From positions 62,001 to 126,000 of the forward strand of contig NZ_WKKE01000016.1 in the NCBI RefSeq assembly GCF_009674775.1: a DNA stretch of 64,000 nucleotides, read 5' to 3'. Shown here piece by piece: positions 33,773-42,673 of this stretch. The translations under genes were made by a program, and so were the position numbers. The notes beneath the pieces were generated by a model. That model saw only the letters and a list, made by a program, of their open reading frames with translations, ran no database searches and was not told the origin of the DNA. Position 1 is the stretch's first letter; each line of letters begins with the position of its first letter. This DNA is from Flavobacterium sp. LC2016-23 (lineage in GTDB: Bacteria > Bacteroidota > Bacteroidia > Flavobacteriales > Flavobacteriaceae).

Positions 33773-34230
33773 TTAACCGCAAGGCACGCTAAGATTTTAA
33801 CTTTAAGTACCCCGCTCATAAAACGCAAGGGTCGCAAAGCTTTATCTACATACAACTTTGCGAACCCTGCGAAAACCTTAGCGTGCCTTGCGGTTAAACA
33901 TGTGCTTACAAAATGCAAAGTCCACAAGGCTTTATTTAAATAAAACTTTGCGAACCCTGCGAACTTTGCGGTTAAACATGTATGCTGGCTAAAAAATATT
34001 GAAGTATATGAAGTGAAATAAGTGTTGGTGTTTTTAACCGCAAGGCAAGCTACCTTTTTTTATAAGTACCGCGTTCATAAAACGCAAAGTTCACAAGGCT
34101 TTATTTAAATAAAACTTTGCGACCCCTGCGAAACCTTAGCGAACTTTGCGGTTAAATTCACTAATCTGTGGCGTTTCTCCTTTAACTTTGCAAACCTTAC
34201 GAAAGTCTTAGCGAACTTTGCAGTTAAATT
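33773..34230. repeat. GCGGTTAA intergenic repeat array
   Basis: This gap of over 700 bp holds no credible gene. A perfect 21-bp inverted repeat (TTAACCGCAAGGCACGCTAA plus G at 33773-33793, complement at 33878-33897) bounds the first unit. Further diverged units follow at about 33898-33975, 34006-34157 and 34158-34230. They share motifs AACTTTGCGAACCCTGCGAA, ACAAGGCTTTATTTAAATAA and CTTTGCGGTTAA. Sixty-codon open frames on both strands arise from the repeat symmetry. Confidence 0.85.
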
Positions 34231-34335
34231 ACCTTTACTATTCAGTATCAAATTGTACATTTATAGATAAAAGTTCGTTATTAACTTTAAATAAAGAAAT
34301 TCTTTATTATTTTTACCACATAATTTAAGCAAACT

Positions 34336-35211
34336 ATGAGTTCTAACTTTGATAAATTTCAAAAGCGCAGGTTAATTTCCTCTTATTTTTCGGTTGTATT
34401 AAGTGTTTTTCTGGTGCTATTCCTTTTAGGAGTACTGGGATTATTCATTATAAATTCTAAAAAACTGGCTGATGATTTTAAAGAAAAAATCGCTATGACG
34501 GTTTTCTTTAAAAACGAAGCCAATGACAGTGTTATAAAGGCTTTCAATACCGAATTAAAAAGAGCTCCTTTTGCGAGATCTTTTGTTTATGTTAGCAAAG
34601 AAAAAGCAGCTAAGGAACACACCGATATTATCGGAGAAGACTTCCTGACCTTCCTGGGAGAGAATCCTTTACTAAACTCTTATGACATTCACTTAAAAGC
34701 GGATTATGTTGAAAGAGACAGTATTTTACAAATTGAAAGCAATTTACGTAAAAACGCTATGATTTCAGATATTGTTTATGACAAACAATTGGTAAATCTG
34801 GTAAATGACAACATCAAGAAAGTCAGTATGTGGATTCTTATTATCAGTGGGTTTTTAACAGTAATAGCCGTTTTGCTGATCAATAGTTCACTACGTTTAT
34901 CGATACATTCTAATCGTTTTATCATCAAAACCATGCAAATGGTGGGTGCTACAAAATCGTTTATCCGTAAACCATTCGTAACACGAAGTGTAAAACTGGG
35001 ACTGCTAGGTGCAGGACTGGCTATAATTGCTCTTATTGCACTTTTACTTTACGTAGAAACCAATTTCCCGGGATTAGGTATTTTAGAAGACAAACTCTTA
35101 ATCGCATTGGTATTACTGGCCGTTTTAGGATTAGGAATTCTGATTACCTGGTTAAGCACACACTTTGCAACACAGCGTTTCCTGAATTTAAGAACGGACG
35201 ATCTTTATTAA
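34336..35211 (+). CDS. ftsX: Cell-division protein FtsX
   Basis: A 291-residue inner-membrane permease-like protein that with FtsE regulates septal peptidoglycan hydrolases. One N-terminal helix (residues ~17-40), a periplasmic domain with MTVFFKNEANDSVIKAF, and three C-terminal helices match FtsX topology. The motif NRFIIKTMQMVGATKSFIRK is characteristic. FtsE is not adjacent, which is common in Bacteroidota. It opens the conserved block ftsX-DUF3098-uppP-truB. Confidence 0.9.
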   Translation: MSSNFDKFQKRRLISSYFSVVLSVFLVLFLLGVLGLFIINSKKLADDFKEKIAMTVFFKNEANDSVIKAFNTELKRAPFARSFVYVSKEKAAKEHTDIIGEDFLTFLGENPLLNSYDIHLKADYVERDSILQIESNLRKNAMISDIVYDKQLVNLVNDNIKKVSMWILIISGFLTVIAVLLINSSLRLSIHSNRFIIKTMQMVGATKSFIRKPFVTRSVKLGLLGAGLAIIALIALLLYVETNFPGLGILEDKLLIALVLLAVLGLGILITWLSTHFATQRFLNLRTDDLY

Positions 35212-35258
35212 TTTTAGATTTTGATCGCAGATTTTAGATTTTCGTAATACTAAATATA

Positions 35259-35281
35259 ACCTCCGACTTCGCTCAGGGTAA
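35259..35281. repeat. CTTCGCTCAGGGT half-palindrome repeat
   Basis: CCTCCGACTTCGCTCAGGGT lies between ftsX and the DUF3098 gene. It is one arm of the repeat family seen at 45125-45247 and 54246-54399. Confidence 0.7.
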
Positions 35282-35294
35282 CAAAAAAATAACA

Positions 35295-35537
35295 ATGAAA
35301 AATAATAACGAAGAACCAAAACAACAATTCCTTTTTGACAGCATCAACTACAAAATCCTTTTAATAGGAATTGCGGTTATTGCTTTAGGGTTCATTTTAA
35401 TGTCAGGTGGCGGAAGTGATAATCCGAATGTTTTCAACGAGGATGTTTTTAGCTTCAGACGCATCCGATTAGCGCCTACCACCGTTTTAATTGGTTTCGG
35501 AATCACGATTTATTCTATATTCAAAAAATCCAAATAG
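35295..35537 (+). CDS. DUF3098-type small membrane protein
   Basis: An 80-residue protein with two membrane helices (about residues 19-36 and 57-73). The motif INYKILLIGIAVIALGFILM followed by SGGGSDNPNVFNEDVFSFRR and a TVLIGFG segment matches DUF3098. It lies between ftsX and uppP in a gene order kept across Bacteroidota, which suggests a cell-envelope role; the actual function is unknown. Confidence 0.85.
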   Translation: MKNNNEEPKQQFLFDSINYKILLIGIAVIALGFILMSGGGSDNPNVFNEDVFSFRRIRLAPTTVLIGFGITIYSIFKKSK

Positions 35538-35637
35538 ACTACTTAGATTGTTAGAATTTTCGATTGGTTAGATTCTTTCCAAAAAAATATGACAAATCTA
35601 AAAATCCAAAAGTCTAAAAATCCAATAATCTAAATAA

Positions 35638-36435
35638 ATGAATACATTACAAGCTATTATCCTTGCCATTATTGAAGGAATTACAGAATTTTTACCTGTT
35701 TCTTCAACTGGTCACATGATTATTGCCTCTTCTTTTTTTGGAATTGCCCACGACGATTTTACTAAACTTTTCACGATTGTGATCCAGCTGGGTGCCATAC
35801 TTTCTGTAGTTGTTTTGTATTTCAGACGTTTCTTTCAGACGCTTGATTTTTACTTTAAGCTTTTAGTAGCTTTTATTCCGGCTGTCGTTTTGGGATTATT
35901 GCTAAGTGATTTTATAGACGGGTTATTAGAAAATCCGGTTACAGTAGCGGTTTCCCTTTTGATTGGCGGTTTAATTTTATTGAAAGTGGATGACTGGTTC
36001 AGCAAACCGGACACAGCCGAAACTTCTCAGGAGATTAGTTATTTGCAGGCTTTTAAAATCGGATTATTTCAGTGTATTGCCATGATTCCGGGAGTTTCAA
36101 GAAGTGGTGCCAGTATCGTTGGCGGGATGTCCCAAAAACTTTCCAGAACTACTGCGGCTGAATTCTCCTTCTTTCTGGCCGTTCCGACCATGTTGGGTGC
36201 AACGGTAAAAAAATGTTACGATTATTATAAAGACGGATTCGTACTATCACACGACCAAATCAACTTTTTGATTATTGGAAATGTTGTTGCTTTTATTGTA
36301 GCCCTTTTGGCTATAAAAACTTTCATCGGATTTCTGACTAAAAACGGATTCAAAGTTTTTGGTTATTACCGGATACTTGCAGGGATCATTTTATTAGTGA
36401 TTCACTTTTTCATTCACCCGCTTACCATCTTATAA
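35638..36435 (+). CDS. uppP: Undecaprenyl-diphosphatase UppP/BacA
   Basis: A 265-residue membrane phosphatase that recycles undecaprenyl pyrophosphate to the monophosphate for peptidoglycan and LPS synthesis. Both signature motifs are present: [14 protein letters not shown] near residue 13 and [15 protein letters not shown] near residue 150. About seven to eight helices are visible and length is normal. The truB start lies 2 bp after its stop, so the two are cotranscribed. Confidence 0.95.
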   Translation: MNTLQAIILAIIEGITEFLPVSSTGHMIIASSFFGIAHDDFTKLFTIVIQLGAILSVVVLYFRRFFQTLDFYFKLLVAFIPAVVLGLLLSDFIDGLLENPVTVAVSLLIGGLILLKVDDWFSKPDTAETSQEISYLQAFKIGLFQCIAMIPGVSRSGASIVGGMSQKLSRTTAAEFSFFLAVPTMLGATVKKCYDYYKDGFVLSHDQINFLIIGNVVAFIVALLAIKTFIGFLTKNGFKVFGYYRILAGIILLVIHFFIHPLTIL

Positions 36436-36437
36436 TA

Positions 36438-37127
36438 ATGACGCCTGAAGAATATTTAAACGGACAAGTTTTACTGATAGACAAACCACTAAAATGGAGT
36501 TCGTTTCAAGCAGTCAACAAATTAAAGTATCTTTTAATTAATAAAGTCGGACTTCCCAAGAAGTTCAAAATTGGTCATGCGGGAACTTTAGATCCTTTAG
36601 CAACCGGTTTATTACTGATCTGTACCGGAAAATTCACCAAAAGAATTTCGGAGTTACAGGGTCAGGCAAAAGAATATACCGGCACTTTTTATATTGGTGC
36701 TACTACTCCATCTTATGATTTAGAGACGGAAATCGACGAAACATTCCCAACGGAACATATCGATGAAGCTTTAATTCATGAAACCGTAAAACAATTTCTG
36801 GGAGAAATCGATCAGAAACCGCCCATTTTTTCGGCCATTAAAAAAGACGGTGTCCGCCTGTACGAGCATGCCCGTGCCGGAGAGACTGTTGAAATTGCCA
36901 GCAGAAAAACCACCATTCACGAATTTGAAATTACGAGGATTGCATTACCTGAAATTGACTTCAGAGTCGTTTGCAGTAAAGGAACTTATATTCGCTCTTT
37001 GGCCTTTGATTTTGGAAAAGCCATGAATTCAGGTTCACACTTAACGGTTTTGCGCCGGACTAAAATTGGTGATTACGATGTAAAAAATGCAGTTGACATT
37101 ACTTTGTTTGAGCAAAGCTTCCAATAA
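36438..37127 (+). CDS. truB: tRNA pseudouridine-55 synthase
   Basis: A 229-residue enzyme that makes pseudouridine at position 55 of tRNAs. The catalytic motif HAGTLDPLATGLL (Asp near residue 56) and KPPIFSAIKKDGVRLYEHAR are present, together with SKGTYIRSLAFDFG. It lacks a long C-terminal PUA domain, as short TruB forms do. It begins 2 bp after uppP. Confidence 0.95.
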   Translation: MTPEEYLNGQVLLIDKPLKWSSFQAVNKLKYLLINKVGLPKKFKIGHAGTLDPLATGLLLICTGKFTKRISELQGQAKEYTGTFYIGATTPSYDLETEIDETFPTEHIDEALIHETVKQFLGEIDQKPPIFSAIKKDGVRLYEHARAGETVEIASRKTTIHEFEITRIALPEIDFRVVCSKGTYIRSLAFDFGKAMNSGSHLTVLRRTKIGDYDVKNAVDITLFEQSFQ

Positions 37128-37255
37128 AGAATAATTCGCATTTCACTTTTATTTTTTATAATACAGCGTTACCAATAATTTTTGGCATTTCTGTGATTAG
37201 TTTTAAGAGTTGTTCTTTAAAGCAAAGCAATCTTACTGAAACCGACAATAAATAA

Positions 37256-37286
37256 GCACATTACACAATGGGGTATTGTAATGTGC
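37256..37286. repeat. Intergenic inverted repeats in the truB-thioredoxin gap
   Basis: The 486-bp gap 37128-37613 has no large gene. GCACATTACA at 37256-37265 pairs perfectly with TGTAATGTGC at 37277-37286. Farther on, CTTGTTT (37313) pairs with AAACAAG (37355), with GGGAAA/TTTCCC nested inside. These may be RNA structures or terminators. A 25-codon frame overlaps the second structure. Confidence 0.5.
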
Positions 37287-37327
37287 CAGCTCCTAAGTAA
37301 TGTTACTTCATACTTGTTTTCCTCTGA

Positions 37328-37405
37328 TTAATAGTGGGAAACGCTTTTCCCTCCAAACAAGAATGATGAAAAATAGTCGTAAAACCTTTCGAATAACTTT
37401 TTCAT
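37328..37405 (-). CDS. Possible 25-residue small protein
   Basis: A short minus-strand frame begins MKKLFERFYDYFSSFLFGGK and ends SVSHY. It is amphipathic and basic at the N-terminus, with protein-like composition in a large gap. No clear ribosome site or TAnnTTTG element was found at the right distance. It could be a leader or membrane-active peptide, or chance. Confidence 0.3.
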   Translation of the reverse strand: MKKLFERFYDYFSSFLFGGKSVSHY

Positions 37406-37613
37406 AATAGTGTAGTTTTTAATAGTTAAAGATTAAATAAACACCAATAAAAAGAGTAAATCAAAAAGTAAATAATAGAAGTGGGATTATTTTACTAAGA
37501 TACAAAATCGTATATAATAAAAAAATATTTTAGCATATTTTTCACACTAAAACACTTCCCTTCAGCAAATTACCAGATTTAAAAGGGCCTGAAAAGATTT
37601 TATTCTTATAAAA

Positions 37614-38231
37614 TTACAATGGATTATATTTAATATTCTCCATGATTTCAAGCAATTCTTCCTGAACCGAAACCCCTTTATCTGCGAGATACCACAATTG
37701 CAAATCGGTTTTGATTTTATCGTCAATTACTCCAAATTCTTTTTTATAATCGGACATTAGTTGGGTTGCCCCTTTTGGTCTTGGTCCCCAATCGGCACGG
37801 ACAATTCCGGCTTCTTTGCAAATAACGATCACTTTAGGAATAGCCCTTCCGCCATTTGTTAAATATTGACTCATTAATTCATCGTTTGCATCACGCAAAA
37901 CAATTCGCAGGTCCACTTTTTTATCAGAAGCCTGGGCCATTTTATTGATAATCGGAAGTATTTGTGCCGCATCACCGCACCAGCCTTCGGAAATTACGAG
38001 CCAGATATAATGGTTTTCCAGTTTTTGCAGCTTATCGATGGCATCTTCAGTAATTTTTATGGTTTTCTCGAGACGATTCATTCGGGCTTCGTTCAGGCTG
38101 GTGTAATGCGTGAGGCTTTCGGACTGCACATCACCCGTAGATTTTCCTTCGGACAATAAATCGGTCACTAATTTTCGATATTCAGCATAAGAGTAACTGT
38201 TGAATAATGCTTTGGCTACAATACTTTTCAT
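37614..38231 (-). CDS. Thioredoxin-fold protein
   Basis: About 205 residues from the Met at 38231 (MKSIVAKALFNSYSYAEYRK); the longer frame adds no conserved residues. The central thioredoxin-like segment reads LVISEGWCGDAAQILPIINK. It has a CGDA motif rather than CxxC, so it has only one active-site Cys and probably is not a classical disulfide reductase. Later GRAIPKVIVI supplies the cis-Pro. No signal peptide is present, so it is cytoplasmic. The family is common in Bacteroidota; the function is unproven. Confidence 0.82.
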   Translation of the reverse strand: MKSIVAKALFNSYSYAEYRKLVTDLLSEGKSTGDVQSESLTHYTSLNEARMNRLEKTIKITEDAIDKLQKLENHYIWLVISEGWCGDAAQILPIINKMAQASDKKVDLRIVLRDANDELMSQYLTNGGRAIPKVIVICKEAGIVRADWGPRPKGATQLMSDYKKEFGVIDDKIKTDLQLWYLADKGVSVQEELLEIMENIKYNPL

Positions 38232-38401
38232 ATTTGATTGGTTTAGGATTTCATAAAAATACAAATTTTAGAAAGACGCGGGAGTGACTTTTGTCATATT
38301 TCATATTCAAGGAGAAATGAATCTAAAAAAGCATGCTGAATTAAATCACAGAGATCAAAAATTATTTTTCTAAACATTATTTTTAAAAATCAGAATATGT
38401 C

Positions 38402-38409
38402 TATATTTG
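38402..38409 (+). promoter_or_regulatory. -7 promoter element for pyrH
   Basis: TATATTTG matches TAnnTTTG and lies 23 bp before the chosen ATG at 38433. This also shows that the in-frame ATG at 38397 lies upstream of the transcription start. Confidence 0.6.
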
Positions 38410-38432
38410 CACAAATTAACGCAACACAACAA

Positions 38433-39140
38433 ATGAAATATAAAAGAATTCTTCTAAAACTAAGTGGCGAGGCCTTAATGGGTGATTTACAATACGGAAT
38501 TGACCCAAAAAGATTAGCCGAATATGCCGAGGAAATTAAGCAAATTCACAGCAAAGGAGTCGAAATTGCTATTGTTATTGGAGGAGGAAATATTTTTAGG
38601 GGCGTTGCAGGTGCAAGTGCCGGTATGGATAGAGTACAAGGCGATTATATGGGAATGCTGGCCACCGTAATTAACGGAATGGCCTTGCAGGGTGCGCTGG
38701 AAGACAAAGGAATGAAGACACGTTTGCAGACTGCTTTGAAAATGGAATCTATTGCAGAGCCTTACATCAAAAGAAGAGCAGACCGTCACCTTGAAAAAGG
38801 AAGAATCGTAATTTTTGGTGCGGGAACAGGAAATCCTTATTTTACTACCGATACGGCAGCCGTTTTAAGAGGAATCGAAATCAATGCTGACGTAATCCTG
38901 AAAGGAACACGCGTTGATGGTGTTTACGATTCTGACCCGGAGAAAAATGCTTCGGCAGTAAAATTCGACTTCATCTCTTTTGATGATGTCCTGAAAAAAG
39001 GATTAAATGTCATGGACACTACCGCTTTCACCTTAAGCCAGGAAAATAAATTACCAATCGTTGTTTTTGATATGAACAAAATTGGAAATCTGTTGAAAAT
39101 CTGTGAAGGCGACAACATAGGAACTGTAGTAAATATTTAG
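38433..39140 (+). CDS. pyrH: UMP kinase
   Basis: About 235 residues from the Met at 38433 ([17 protein letters not shown]), the usual UMP kinase start. It phosphorylates UMP to UDP. Motifs are [37 protein letters not shown] and [14 protein letters not shown]. It is followed by frr about 150 bp later, a conserved pairing. The intervening gap holds AT-rich TCTAAAAATCTAAAA-type repeats. Confidence 0.96.
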   Translation: MKYKRILLKLSGEALMGDLQYGIDPKRLAEYAEEIKQIHSKGVEIAIVIGGGNIFRGVAGASAGMDRVQGDYMGMLATVINGMALQGALEDKGMKTRLQTALKMESIAEPYIKRRADRHLEKGRIVIFGAGTGNPYFTTDTAAVLRGIEINADVILKGTRVDGVYDSDPEKNASAVKFDFISFDDVLKKGLNVMDTTAFTLSQENKLPIVVFDMNKIGNLLKICEGDNIGTVVNI

Positions 39141-39290
39141 ACTACGTAGATTGTTGGAATTTTAGATTATTAGATTTCAATAATCGCTTAATATTCAAAA
39201 AACAAAAAACATATTAGTTAGTAAATTAGATGCCAAAATTTTTAGAAATCTGAAAATCCAACCATCTGAAAATCTAAAAATCTAAAAAAA

Positions 39291-39854
39291 ATGACTGAAG
39301 AAATAGAATTTATATTAGATAGTACTGAAGAATCCATGAATGGTTCGATAGCGCATTTAGAGAAAGAATTTCTTAACATTCGTGCAGGAAAAGCTTCTCC
39401 GGCTATGCTTGGAAGTGTTTTTGTAGATTATTACGGATCTGCAACACCACTTTCGCAGGTATCAAAAATCAGTGTTCCTGATGCGAGAACAATTACTTTA
39501 CAGCCTTTTGAAAAAAACATGCTGCAAGCCATTGAAAAAGCCATCATGATCGCCAATATTGGTTTCAACCCAATGAATAACGGAGACGTTATCATTATCA
39601 GTGTTCCGCCTTTGACAGAAGAACGCCGTAGAGATTTGGCCAAACAGGCAAAATCTGAAGCTGAAGATGCAAAAATCGGTGTGCGTAACGTACGTAAAGA
39701 TGCTAATAGTGATATTAAAAAATTAGAAAAAGAAGGCACTTCTGAAGACATTTGCAAATCTGCAGAAGAAGAAGTTCAGAACTTAACGAATACGTACATT
39801 AAAAAAATTGATGAATTATTAGCAGCAAAAGAAGCTGAAATCATGAAAGTGTAA
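39291..39854 (+). CDS. frr: Ribosome recycling factor
   Basis: A 187-residue cytoplasmic factor that splits post-termination ribosomes with EF-G. Motifs include LEKEFLNIRAGKASPAML, the PDARTITLQPFEK segment and PPLTEERRRDLAKQAK, followed by VRNVRKDANSDIKKLEK. Length is standard. A terminator follows. Confidence 0.97.
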   Translation: MTEEIEFILDSTEESMNGSIAHLEKEFLNIRAGKASPAMLGSVFVDYYGSATPLSQVSKISVPDARTITLQPFEKNMLQAIEKAIMIANIGFNPMNNGDVIIISVPPLTEERRRDLAKQAKSEAEDAKIGVRNVRKDANSDIKKLEKEGTSEDICKSAEEEVQNLTNTYIKKIDELLAAKEAEIMKV

Positions 39855-39872
39855 TCTTATTCGACACAAAAT

Positions 39873-39913
39873 AAAAATCCGTTTAGTTAAATTGTACTAG
39901 ACGGATTTTTTTA
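39873..39913 (+). terminator. Intrinsic terminator after frr
   Basis: AAAAATCCGTTTA pairs with TAGACGGATTTTT around an 11-nt loop, one G-T pair, followed by T residues. Confidence 0.85.
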
Positions 39914-39917
39914 TTGT

Positions 39918-39925
39918 TATTTTTG
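39918..39925 (+). promoter_or_regulatory. -7 promoter element for the DUF5686 gene
   Basis: TATTTTTG matches TAnnTTTG, 47 bp before the ATG. Confidence 0.5.
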
Positions 39926-39972
39926 CATACCAAAAATTAACTGTTTTCATTTTTGAAACTAGAATCCTCTGT

Positions 39973-42468
39973 ATGAAGCTATTTTGTTTTCTGAGTTTGT
40001 TTTTCACGCTGACCATTCAGGCGCAATTTCAAATAAGCGGAATTGTAAATGACTCCAACAACAAACCTCTTCCGTTTGCCACCATCAAAACATCAGACAA
40101 CTTTAGCACCATAACCGATGTTGATGGTAAATTTACCTTTACAGCTTCAGCTGACTTTGCTTTTTATACAGTCACTTATGTTGGTTTTGAAACGAAAACC
40201 ATAACTGTCATAAAAAACAAAAAATTCTACACGATTTCCCTTTCCCAGAAAACAGATGATTTAAAAGAAGTCGTCGTTTCAAATGAAAATCCGGCTTTAT
40301 CAATTTTAAGAAAAGTAATCTTAAATAAAAACACGAATAATCCGCAAAAAAAGCTGAATAGTTTTGAGTACAAAACCTACAATAAACTTATTGTCACTGC
40401 TAATCCTGATTCTATTGACGGCCGGATTGATTCTTCGGCAACTTATAAGGATTTAGACAAAAAGAAAATCAACATTGATTCTTCGGATTATAAATTCAAA
40501 GAAATCATCAGCAGGCAGCATTTGTTTCAGACTGAAAAAGTGTCGCAATATCAATTTGGAAACCACAAACTTAAAGAAACTGTTCTGGGCAGTAAAATGG
40601 CCGGTTTCAGGCAGCCTGTTTATGAAATTATCGCTTTCAACCTGCAATCTATTTCTATTTACGATCCCAAATATGAATTACTGGAAACCAAATACGAAAG
40701 TCCGATTTCAGACAACGCTCTTAAAGATTACAATTACAAACTGCTTGATACGGTAAACATAAAAGGCAGGGATACCTACATGATTTATTTCAAAAACAAG
40801 CACAAAAGAAAAACTTCAGGACTGGAAGGCGTTTTGTATATCGACCAGGAAAATTTTGCCGTCGCCAAAGCGGTGATGCGTATCAAAGGCGTTTTGGATA
40901 TTAGCGGCATTCATGAGTTTGAATACGCTCCAAGCGAAAAAATATGGTTTCAAAGCAATACGACCTTTAAAATTGTAAAAGGCAAAAACGAGGAGGATAT
41001 TAAAATTCTGGGCGGAACAATTCAGTTTGATGCAGACGCGGAAGAAAGTTTAGAACCCAGAAAAAAAGTCGCTTCAGACTTTACTTATTTACTTTCTGAA
41101 AGTAACAACTTCGATATTCATTACAATACCAATCCGCCGATAAAAAATCCGGCACTTTATATCGAAATTAAAGACGATGCCAGCAAAAAACCGGAAACTT
41201 TCTGGGAAAGCTACCGAAAAGAAAACCTGGATTTAAGAAGCCAGAAAACCTATTTGTTGCTGGACAGCCTTTCGATCAAAAAAAGAGTAGAAAAACGCTT
41301 GGGAATAGGCCGAAAAATCATCAATGGTTTCTATCCGGTTGGCCCGGTTGATCTTGACTTAAAGAAAATCATTAGTTATAATAATTACGAAGGGTTCCGA
41401 TTGGGTCTTGGCGGTATTACCAACGATCGTTTCTCTAAAGATTTCCGTATCGAAGGATATACGGCATACGGAACTAAAGATGGTGCTTTTAAATACAGTA
41501 TCGGCACGGGAGTTCTGCTTGACAAAAGCACTAATACCTGGATCAACGGTTATTACATGGATGATGTACGGGAAATTGCGAGTACTGTTTTTGCGGTTGA
41601 CAAGCGTGTTTTTAAAATTTACGATCCGCGTCCGATTAACATTAGTACTTTTTATCAATATACGGGCTGGAGAGCGAATGTTCAGTCTAAAATTATTCCG
41701 AAAACCGAAGCTGTTTTAGAAGTATCAAGAAACTTAATCGAACCCAAATTTGATTATCTTTTTAACCTCAACGGCAGATTGTATTCGAGTTACATTATGA
41801 CCACGGCTATGTTATCTGTAGTCTGGGCGCCCTTTAGTGAATTCATGCAAACGCCAACCGGAAGAAACGAATCTGACAAAAGGTTTCCGAGATTTACTTT
41901 CCAGTACACGCAGTCCTTGCCCAATGTTTTGGAAAACGATTTTAATTTTGGCAAAATCGATTTTAAGGCCGAATATGAAAAACAATATCTCAATCGCCAG
42001 AAAACAAGTTTACTGCTGCAGGGAGGATATGCTTTTGGGGATGTTCCGATTACACATTTATACAATACGGCTCCGAATAACCTAACCAAAGAGACCATCG
42101 TTCAGCGTATTACTTTTTCGGGACGTAACAGTTTTGAAACGATGTTTTTTAATGAGTTTTTCTCCAGCGAATATGTTATGTTTCAAATCAAACATGGTTT
42201 TGACCGTATCAAAATTATGAGAAAAGTCCGCCCATCACTGGTTTTGGTGACCCGAATGGCCTGGGGAAATATGGAAAATCCACAGCAGCATGTCGGGCCA
42301 GCTTACAAAACACTGGACAAAGGTTATTTTGAATCCGGAATTGAATTAAACAAAATCTACAAAGGGATCGGTTTAGGCGGATTTTACAGATATGGCCCCA
42401 ATCAGTTACCACGATTTGACGATAATATTGCTGTTAAGATTTCTTATGTGCTTGATTTGGGACTTTAG
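39973..42468 (+). CDS. DUF5686 outer-membrane protein with CarboxypepD_reg-like domain
   Basis: An 831-residue protein with a signal peptide (ends TIQAQ near residue 18). Residues ~20-95 are a carboxypeptidase-regulatory-like domain (FQISGIVNDSNNKPLPFATI, FYTVTYVGFETKTI). The rest, from about PALSILRKVILNKNTNNPQK onward, matches the DUF5686 family. The C-terminal half is barrel-like and ends in KISYVLDLGL. It lacks a TonB plug. Such proteins are abundant in Bacteroidota outer membranes, but their role is unknown. Confidence 0.85.
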   Translation: MKLFCFLSLFFTLTIQAQFQISGIVNDSNNKPLPFATIKTSDNFSTITDVDGKFTFTASADFAFYTVTYVGFETKTITVIKNKKFYTISLSQKTDDLKEVVVSNENPALSILRKVILNKNTNNPQKKLNSFEYKTYNKLIVTANPDSIDGRIDSSATYKDLDKKKINIDSSDYKFKEIISRQHLFQTEKVSQYQFGNHKLKETVLGSKMAGFRQPVYEIIAFNLQSISIYDPKYELLETKYESPISDNALKDYNYKLLDTVNIKGRDTYMIYFKNKHKRKTSGLEGVLYIDQENFAVAKAVMRIKGVLDISGIHEFEYAPSEKIWFQSNTTFKIVKGKNEEDIKILGGTIQFDADAEESLEPRKKVASDFTYLLSESNNFDIHYNTNPPIKNPALYIEIKDDASKKPETFWESYRKENLDLRSQKTYLLLDSLSIKKRVEKRLGIGRKIINGFYPVGPVDLDLKKIISYNNYEGFRLGLGGITNDRFSKDFRIEGYTAYGTKDGAFKYSIGTGVLLDKSTNTWINGYYMDDVREIASTVFAVDKRVFKIYDPRPINISTFYQYTGWRANVQSKIIPKTEAVLEVSRNLIEPKFDYLFNLNGRLYSSYIMTTAMLSVVWAPFSEFMQTPTGRNESDKRFPRFTFQYTQSLPNVLENDFNFGKIDFKAEYEKQYLNRQKTSLLLQGGYAFGDVPITHLYNTAPNNLTKETIVQRITFSGRNSFETMFFNEFFSSEYVMFQIKHGFDRIKIMRKVRPSLVLVTRMAWGNMENPQQHVGPAYKTLDKGYFESGIELNKIYKGIGLGGFYRYGPNQLPRFDDNIAVKISYVLDLGL

Positions 42469-42604
42469 GGTTAAATCCCAAATTCTAATCCCGAAGCCTC
42501 GGGATAAATTCCAAATTCCAACTTTAGCTGTGTGGATTTAGCGGATGTGATTTCTCCTTTCGTCGAAATGACAGAGCGTAAAAAGAAACGCTAATACACA
42601 AAAT

Positions 42605-42649
42605 AAAAATCCCAAATCCCAATTTTACGATTGGAATTTGGGATTTTTA
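42605..42649. terminator. Bidirectional hairpin terminator between convergent genes
   Basis: AAAAATCCCAAATCCCAAT pairs with ATTGGAATTTGGGATTTTT with one mismatch. A-run and T-run on the two sides make it usable by both convergent genes. The preceding 42469-42600 contains further CAAATTCCAA-type repeat pieces and no gene. Confidence 0.75.
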
Positions 42650-42673
42650 AATTATTGGAATTTCTTCCTCCGC

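Noticed and set aside
33745..33943. Two 60-codon frames on opposite strands in the leuS-ftsX gap
   Set aside because: Both arise from the inverted repeat itself and mirror each other's sequence.
33773..34230. CRISPR array
   Set aside because: The repeats vary in length and orientation with no constant spacer size, and no cas genes lie in the window.
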